In this document: in pieces, positions 6,574 to 10,738 of the stretch
Layout: the number at the start of each line of letters is the position of its first letter
Position numbering within the stretch: position 1 is the first letter of the stretch
NCBI GenBank assembly: GCA_965368175.1
Contig: CBDULX010000100.1
Location: 1 to 10,738 of the forward strand
DNA from: CBDULX01 sp965368175
GTDB taxonomy: Bacteria; Pseudomonadota; Gammaproteobacteria; SZUA-229
Length of the DNA: 10,738 nucleotides
Reading direction: 5' to 3'
Translations under genes and position numbers: made by a program
The notes under the pieces: generated by a model
What the model saw: the letters and a program-made list of their open reading frames with translations, nothing else
Databases searched by the model: none
What the model was told of the DNA's origin: nothing

Positions 6574-6976
6574 TCACCGTAACAGGGGCTTCACCCTGAT
6601 TGAAATTCTGGTAGCTCTGGCCATTATCGCCATAGCACTGGGTGCGCTCATTAAGGCCTCTGGTAGTCACACTGCCAGTGCCGCTTATCTAAAACAGAAA
6701 TCCATTGCCCACTGGGTAGCCATGAATGAAATTGCCGAACTACAGATCAAGCAAAGCTGGCCCGACAGAGGAGAAAAAAAAGGCTCCACAGAAATGGCGG
6801 GGCATGAATGGTTCTGGCTAAGAAAAGTCACCGAATTAGTAGATGATAAAAATACCAATCAGGTCGCTTTTACTATTTATCTGGATGAAGACAGGGAGCA
6901 AAAAATCACCAGACTGATTGCTTATATCAGTAAACCCCAGGTAGTCGTTACCGTCAGCCCTCCAGGTACAGGCTAG
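6542..6976 (+). CDS. gspI: Type II secretion system minor pseudopilin GspI
   Basis: Minor pseudopilin that initiates the GspI-J-K tip complex. The leader MVSMYSRKLTSHRNRG is cut before FTLIEILVALAI (Glu5 present), giving about 128 mature residues. The family motif AHWVAMNEIAELQI (about mature 40-53) and the later GHEWFWLRKV are typical of GspI. The reading frame is open upstream to 6461, but that part lies wholly inside gspH. AGGT (6531-6534) sits seven bases before the ATG at 6542, and an ATG at 6551 is the alternative. The gene overlaps gspH by 32 nt and shares one base with gspJ (TAGTG). A run of eight A at 6774-6781 codes for EKK. Confidence 0.93.
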   Translation: MVSMYSRKLTSHRNRGFTLIEILVALAIIAIALGALIKASGSHTASAAYLKQKSIAHWVAMNEIAELQIKQSWPDRGEKKGSTEMAGHEWFWLRKVTELVDDKNTNQVAFTIYLDEDREQKITRLIAYISKPQVVVTVSPPGTG

Positions 6977-7608
6977 TGAGAACACAAACACTGACTCAGT
7001 CAGACCATCAGGGTTTCACGCTGATCGAAGTGCTAATTGCCATGGCTATTTTTGCCATTCTATCGGTGATGGCCTATGGCGGTCTTGAGCAGGTAATTAA
7101 AAACCGCAGCCAGACCGAAGAGGCATTGCAACGGTTACGCCAGATACAACTGACCATGATCAAAATGCAACGCGACTTTGAACAGCTGGTGGTACGAGAA
7201 GGCCATGATGAACTGGGTGGTGTGCTACCCGCCTTATCGACAGGAGAGGGTACTGATCTGCTGGTACAATTCACTCGCAATGGCTGGCGCAATCCAGCCA
7301 GGCTCACCCGCAGCCATTTACAGCGAGTTGCTTATAAACTTGATGATGATAAATTAATTCGTATCTCCTGGCCCTATGTAGATCGAGCCCAGGATGCTCA
7401 GGCCATTGAACATGAGTTACTGGTTAATGTGGAAGATATCAGCATCCGCATCATGAATGACAAACAGGAATGGAAAACCAGCTGGCCCAGTTTAATCAAT
7501 TCCACTCCGAGTAGTAATAGCGCTCCACCCCGAGCCAGAGCTATAGAAATCACCCTGAAACTCCACGACTGGGGTGAGATTGTTCGTCTGTACAGGATAG
7601 CCGGATGA
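6976..7608 (+). CDS. gspJ: Type II secretion system minor pseudopilin GspJ
   Basis: Minor pseudopilin of the tip complex, 210 residues. It begins with GTG, whose first base is the last base of the gspI stop; AGGT (6964-6967) lies eight bases upstream. The leader MRTQTLTQSDHQG is cut before FTLIEVLIAMAIFAILS, with Glu5 present. The mature protein (197 residues) shows the GspJ hallmarks MQRDFEQLVVRE and, further on, an FTRNGWRNP segment followed by LQRVAYKL. It overlaps gspK by 4 nt (ATGA), a classic coupling arrangement. Confidence 0.95.
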   Translation: MRTQTLTQSDHQGFTLIEVLIAMAIFAILSVMAYGGLEQVIKNRSQTEEALQRLRQIQLTMIKMQRDFEQLVVREGHDELGGVLPALSTGEGTDLLVQFTRNGWRNPARLTRSHLQRVAYKLDDDKLIRISWPYVDRAQDAQAIEHELLVNVEDISIRIMNDKQEWKTSWPSLINSTPSSNSAPPRARAIEITLKLHDWGEIVRLYRIAG

Positions 7609-8588
7609 ATATGTTACAGCAGCAAAAAGGGGTGGCACTTGTCACAGCTCTGCTGGTGGTTTCCATCGCCGTCATGCTGGCGGCCGAGCTCATTGATCAA
7701 CTGCATTTCGATACTCGCCGTACTGAAAATATCATCCATAATGAACAGTCTTATCTCTACAATCTGGCCGCTGAAAATTTTGCTATGAGAGGTCTTCGCG
7801 AAGACCTGAACCAGAGCAAATATGATAGCCTGGATGAAGACTGGGCTGTAGAATTACCACCTATGCCAGTCGAAGGTGGAAGCGTGGCTGGCAGACTCGT
7901 GGATCTACAGTCACGTTTTAACCTTAATAACTTATCCCCTGAATTAAACAAAGACCATGCCAGGGCGGAGCAGCAATTCCGCCGCTTATTGCAAATTCTG
8001 CAGATTGACCCTGGACTGTCTGATGCCGTAATCGACTGGCTGGATAAAGGCGACGATACTGTCCCTACCCCCTATGGGGCAGAATATGATTACTATATTG
8101 GCCTCGTCAAACCCTATCGTACAGCAAATCACCTTATGGTCAGTGCCAGTGAACTGCGACTGGTTAAGGGCTTTAATGAACAGAATGCTAATGGCGAGAA
8201 CATTTTTGAACTACTGGTGAAATATGTAGTGGCTCTGCCCCAGGTCACCGCAATCAATGTCAACACAGCATCGGCGGTAGTGTTAGAATCCCTGAGTGAC
8301 GACATTACAGAACAAGATGCGGAAACTATAATTGAGTATGTTGGCGCCGATCCTGAAAATGATATGGATGAAGCCCGAGCTTTTGAAACAATCAACGATT
8401 TCCAGAACTACATGAAGAATGATTTGAAAAAACCGAATTTCACCACTGATGGCATGAGCGTTTCCAGTGAGTATTTTCAACTCATCAGTTTTGCACAAAT
8501 CGGCCGAGGGCAGATCAAACTTTACAGCACCATTCTGCGAACCAGTGCCGGAGCCCAGATCATACAGCGCAGTCAGGGAGTCTGGTAA
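7605..8588 (+). CDS. gspK: Type II secretion system minor pseudopilin GspK
   Basis: Largest minor pseudopilin, placed at the pseudopilus tip, 327 residues. The leader MNMLQQQKG precedes VALVTALLVVSIAVML. As is normal for GspK, the mature position 5 is not Glu (here Thr). The family features DLQSRFNLNNL, DWLDKGDDTVPTPYGAEYDYY (the latter split over about residues 146-166) and NVNTASA before a helix-hairpin-helix-like region are all present. AGGA (7594-7597) is seven bases before the ATG. An 18-bp perfect palindrome lies in the coding sequence at 7790-7807. The stop overlaps the gspL start (TAATG). Confidence 0.95.
   Translation: MNMLQQQKGVALVTALLVVSIAVMLAAELIDQLHFDTRRTENIIHNEQSYLYNLAAENFAMRGLREDLNQSKYDSLDEDWAVELPPMPVEGGSVAGRLVDLQSRFNLNNLSPELNKDHARAEQQFRRLLQILQIDPGLSDAVIDWLDKGDDTVPTPYGAEYDYYIGLVKPYRTANHLMVSASELRLVKGFNEQNANGENIFELLVKYVVALPQVTAINVNTASAVVLESLSDDITEQDAETIIEYVGADPENDMDEARAFETINDFQNYMKNDLKKPNFTTDGMSVSSEYFQLISFAQIGRGQIKLYSTILRTSAGAQIIQRSQGVW
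7790..7807. repeat. 18-bp perfect palindrome inside gspK
   Basis: AGGTCTTCGCGAAGACCT reads identically on both strands. In RNA it can fold as a 7-bp stem with a CGCG loop. It encodes RGLREDL of GspK. No protein-binding role can be assigned from the sequence. Confidence 0.6.
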
Positions 8589-9811
8589 TGGCGGACACAT
8601 TTATTTTCCATTACCTGGCATCCGAGCCCAACGCTGTTGCATGCATTAGCCGCAATGCACAGAACCAGTATTCCAGTATTGAAACAATCAGCCTGACCGA
8701 GCTGGCAGAAAAAGCCAAAGGCCACAAATGCATCGCGCTGCTGGACAGTTCAGTTCTAACTATCGCCACCATCAATCTACCTACCCAGAATCGGCAACGA
8801 CAGATCCAGGCCGTGCCTTTTGCCCTGGAGGATCAGCTGGCCAGTGATATCGATGAGACTCATTTTGCACTCAGCCAAAAACGGCAAGGTACAGAACTGA
8901 CCGTAGCCGCTATCAATAAAAATATACTGGATGACATATTACAGCAGTTTGAGCAGGCGGGCCTGACTGTAGACTCCCTGTTACCCGATGTACTGGCCCT
9001 GCCATTACATGACAATGGCTGGACGATTCTCATTGACCAGCAACGCGTTCTCATCAAAATGTCCGTCGACCAGGGTTGTTATACGGATCGTGATAACCTG
9101 GCCACGCTATTAAAAAGCCTGTTAACCAAAACCAGTCCAGCGCCACAACAACTTCATTTAATACATGCCGATGACGACAGTCACGCGGCTGAATTGATTG
9201 CACACACTGACATGGGCCTGTCAGTGGAAACCTTCGAGACTGATGCGCTGACAATTTTTGCCAACAACCTGCAGTTCGCCCAGTCACTCAATATATTACA
9301 GGGTCAATACACTCAGAAAAAACAGACGGATTTTACCTGGCAACCCTGGCGTTCAGTTGCCGCATTGGCCGGTACCTGGCTGGTACTGCAAATGGGCATG
9401 ACCATTATCGAAACCCGACAACTGGAACAGAAAAATATACAGCTAGCCCGACAAATTGAACAGCAATTCAAACTTGCATTACCGGAGGCCAAAAAATTTA
9501 CCGGCATGCGTAACCGGATGAAAAACCGTCTGAAAGAACTCAAATCTGGTAATGGTAGCAGTGGCGATGAACTGTTCCTTAATATCCTGGCCGAAGCAAC
9601 ACCTGCGCTGGCCAGTAATAAAAAAGTCACCATCAATGGCATTAGCTACCGCAGTAAACACCTGGATCTCGATCTGCAAACTGATTCTCTGCAAAATCTC
9701 GAAGCGGTAAAAAATAAACTGGGCACCATTCGCGGCATTAAAGCAGTGCTGTCCACTTCGGTTGAAAAAGATACGGTAAAAGGCCGCCTACGACTGGAGA
9801 TACAGGGTTAA
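8588..9811 (+). CDS. gspL: Type II secretion system assembly protein GspL
   Basis: Bitopic inner-membrane protein that recruits GspE and pairs with GspM. The product has 407 residues. The actin-like cytoplasmic domain (about 1-250) contains the family motif AVPFALEDQLASDIDETHFAL (split over about 75-95), LLPDVLALP (131-139) and LNILQGQY (about 234-241) just before the membrane. One transmembrane helix lies at about 254-274. It is followed by a periplasmic coiled-coil-like segment (about 276-320) and a small ferredoxin-like domain (about 325-407). AGGGAG (8575-8580) is seven bases upstream of the ATG. The gene overlaps gspK and gspM by one base each. Confidence 0.95.
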   Translation: MADTFIFHYLASEPNAVACISRNAQNQYSSIETISLTELAEKAKGHKCIALLDSSVLTIATINLPTQNRQRQIQAVPFALEDQLASDIDETHFALSQKRQGTELTVAAINKNILDDILQQFEQAGLTVDSLLPDVLALPLHDNGWTILIDQQRVLIKMSVDQGCYTDRDNLATLLKSLLTKTSPAPQQLHLIHADDDSHAAELIAHTDMGLSVETFETDALTIFANNLQFAQSLNILQGQYTQKKQTDFTWQPWRSVAALAGTWLVLQMGMTIIETRQLEQKNIQLARQIEQQFKLALPEAKKFTGMRNRMKNRLKELKSGNGSSGDELFLNILAEATPALASNKKVTINGISYRSKHLDLDLQTDSLQNLEAVKNKLGTIRGIKAVLSTSVEKDTVKGRLRLEIQG

Positions 9812-10335
9812 TGGATATTGCATCACAGCTCGAAAACTACATAGCACCTGTGCGTGACTGGCTAAATAAACTGGAAACCCGTGAGCGCCAGATGGTGATT
9901 GGTGCAGGTATTTTTGTCCTCGTCAGCCTGTTCTATCTAATTATCTGGGACCCGATTTTCAGCGCTTATGACGAACAGGCCCAGCTACTGGAAAGCCAGC
10001 AACAGACCCTGGAATGGATGATTGAAACCGGCACTGAAATACAGTCCCTGCAATCCAGCGGTCGAGTCTCTGCCAACCGATTTAACAACCAGTCTATTTC
10101 CTCATTAGCTGAACGTAGTGCACAAAGCATGGGCGTTAAACAGCAGATCACAAAACTGGAAACAGCAAAAAATGGTGTCAAAGTGGAACTGGAGGCTGCA
10201 GACTTCGATCGCCTGATTCTATGGATAAGCGATATGGAACAGAAATACGGTATTCAGGCAAGCAGTATTCAAATCGAAAAACAGGACAAGCCCGGAGCCG
10301 TAGAAGCTCGAGTGACACTGGAGCGTAATTTGTAA
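9811..10335 (+). CDS. gspM: Type II secretion system assembly protein GspM
   Basis: Small bitopic inner-membrane partner of GspL, 174 residues. A short cytoplasmic N terminus (LNKLETRERQMV near 19-30) leads into one membrane helix (about 28-46). A periplasmic helix and a ferredoxin-like domain (about 85-174) follow, with the family-type motif ADFDRLILWISDMEQKYGI (about 130-148). GGAGA (9796-9800) lies ten bases before the ATG. It overlaps gspL and gspN by one base each (TAATG in both cases), so L, M and N are probably made in step. Confidence 0.94.
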   Translation: MDIASQLENYIAPVRDWLNKLETRERQMVIGAGIFVLVSLFYLIIWDPIFSAYDEQAQLLESQQQTLEWMIETGTEIQSLQSSGRVSANRFNNQSISSLAERSAQSMGVKQQITKLETAKNGVKVELEAADFDRLILWISDMEQKYGIQASSIQIEKQDKPGAVEARVTLERNL

Positions 10336-10738
10336 TGAATCGACGTTATTACATATTAATTGCTGTCGTCAGTTATTTACTTTTTACCCTGTCCGCCATT
10401 CCAGCAGCCAGTGTTTATTCGTTGCTGTCTGACAAAAACCTTCCGCTCAAGTTATACGACATTGAAGGCAGCATCTGGAATGGCAGTGCCGCCTCCGCGG
10501 TCATTCCCGGAAAACCACCAGTAGAACAAATTAACTGGCAACTCAATCCATTTGCACTATTACTGGCAAGCATCAGCGCCGATTTCAATGCGCAATTCAA
10601 TCAACAGGCTGTAGTCGGCCATCTTAAACTCAACCTGGCGGGCAATGTCACTGTTTCTGACCTCAAAACGTCCATGGCTGCCTCCGAAATTGCCAAACTG
10701 GCCTCGGTGCCTCTGGGTGAATTTGGCGGTGAGGTGTT
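10335..10738 (+). CDS. gspN: Type II secretion system protein GspN, 5' part
   Basis: The gene begins with an ATG sharing its first base with the gspM stop and runs off the right edge after 134 complete codons. GGAG (10320-10323) is 11 nt upstream. The product starts with a membrane anchor (about 5-26, YYILIAVVSYLLFTLSAIP). It then shows the GspN pattern DIEGSIWNGSA (about 44-54) and INWQLNPFALL (about 67-77), followed by beta-rich sequence. GspN is an accessory T2SS protein that many systems lack; its exact role is unsettled. The frame stays open and shows no damage. Low family conservation makes this call slightly less certain than those for its neighbours. Confidence 0.88.
   Translation, partial: MNRRYYILIAVVSYLLFTLSAIPAASVYSLLSDKNLPLKLYDIEGSIWNGSAASAVIPGKPPVEQINWQLNPFALLLASISADFNAQFNQQAVVGHLKLNLAGNVTVSDLKTSMAASEIAKLASVPLGEFGGEV

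Noticed and set aside
1..10738. Mobile elements, CRISPR arrays, tRNA or rRNA genes, attachment sites.
   Set aside because: I found no transposase or integrase motifs, no regularly spaced repeats and no recognisable RNA genes. The region reads as a coherent core secretion operon.

Overview
The window carries most of a type II secretion system (T2SS, general secretion pathway) operon from a gammaproteobacterium. I infer the class from the classical gsp(C)-D-E-F-G-H-I-J-K-L-M-N order, the presence of gspN, and a rhombosortase gene, a family found with T2SS in this class. Base composition is roughly balanced and looks uniform across the genes. I see no insertion sequence, CRISPR array, tRNA or rRNA. 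The species cannot be named from the sequence alone, though a marine or environmental lineage would fit.

Layout: bases 1-36 may hold the last codons of gspC. gspD (outer-membrane secretin), gspE (assembly ATPase) and gspF (inner-membrane platform) follow, tightly packed on the + strand. After gspF the + strand series is interrupted by one gene on the - strand (about 4771-5394), a six-helix rhomboid-family protease with the hallmarks of rhombosortase (rrtA). Its 3' end overlaps the 3' end of gspF by 60 bp. A divergent region of about 140 bp separates it from gspG. From gspG to the right edge, the major pseudopilin G, the minor pseudopilins H, I, J and K, the assembly proteins L and M, and the first 134 codons of gspN run in one direction. 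From gspH to gspN, adjacent genes overlap by between 1 and about 30 nt, which points to translational coupling.

How it works: GspE drives GspF, GspL and GspM at the inner membrane to assemble a pseudopilus of GspG capped by H-I-J-K, which pushes folded periplasmic proteins through the GspD channel. Rhombosortase is known in other species to cleave the C-terminal GlyGly-CTERM anchor of some T2SS-exported proteins. Finding it inside the secretion operon, but antisense to it, is the most notable feature here. It physically links the exporter with a maturation protease, and it splits the operon into a gspDEF block and a gspGHIJKLMN block that probably has its own promoter.

Several starts were reassigned from ribosome-binding-site evidence (gspD, gspE, gspG, gspH, gspI). 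Smaller observations are a near-perfect 13-bp direct repeat upstream of rrtA, an 18-bp perfect palindrome inside gspK, and 8-base homopolymers in gspI and rrtA.
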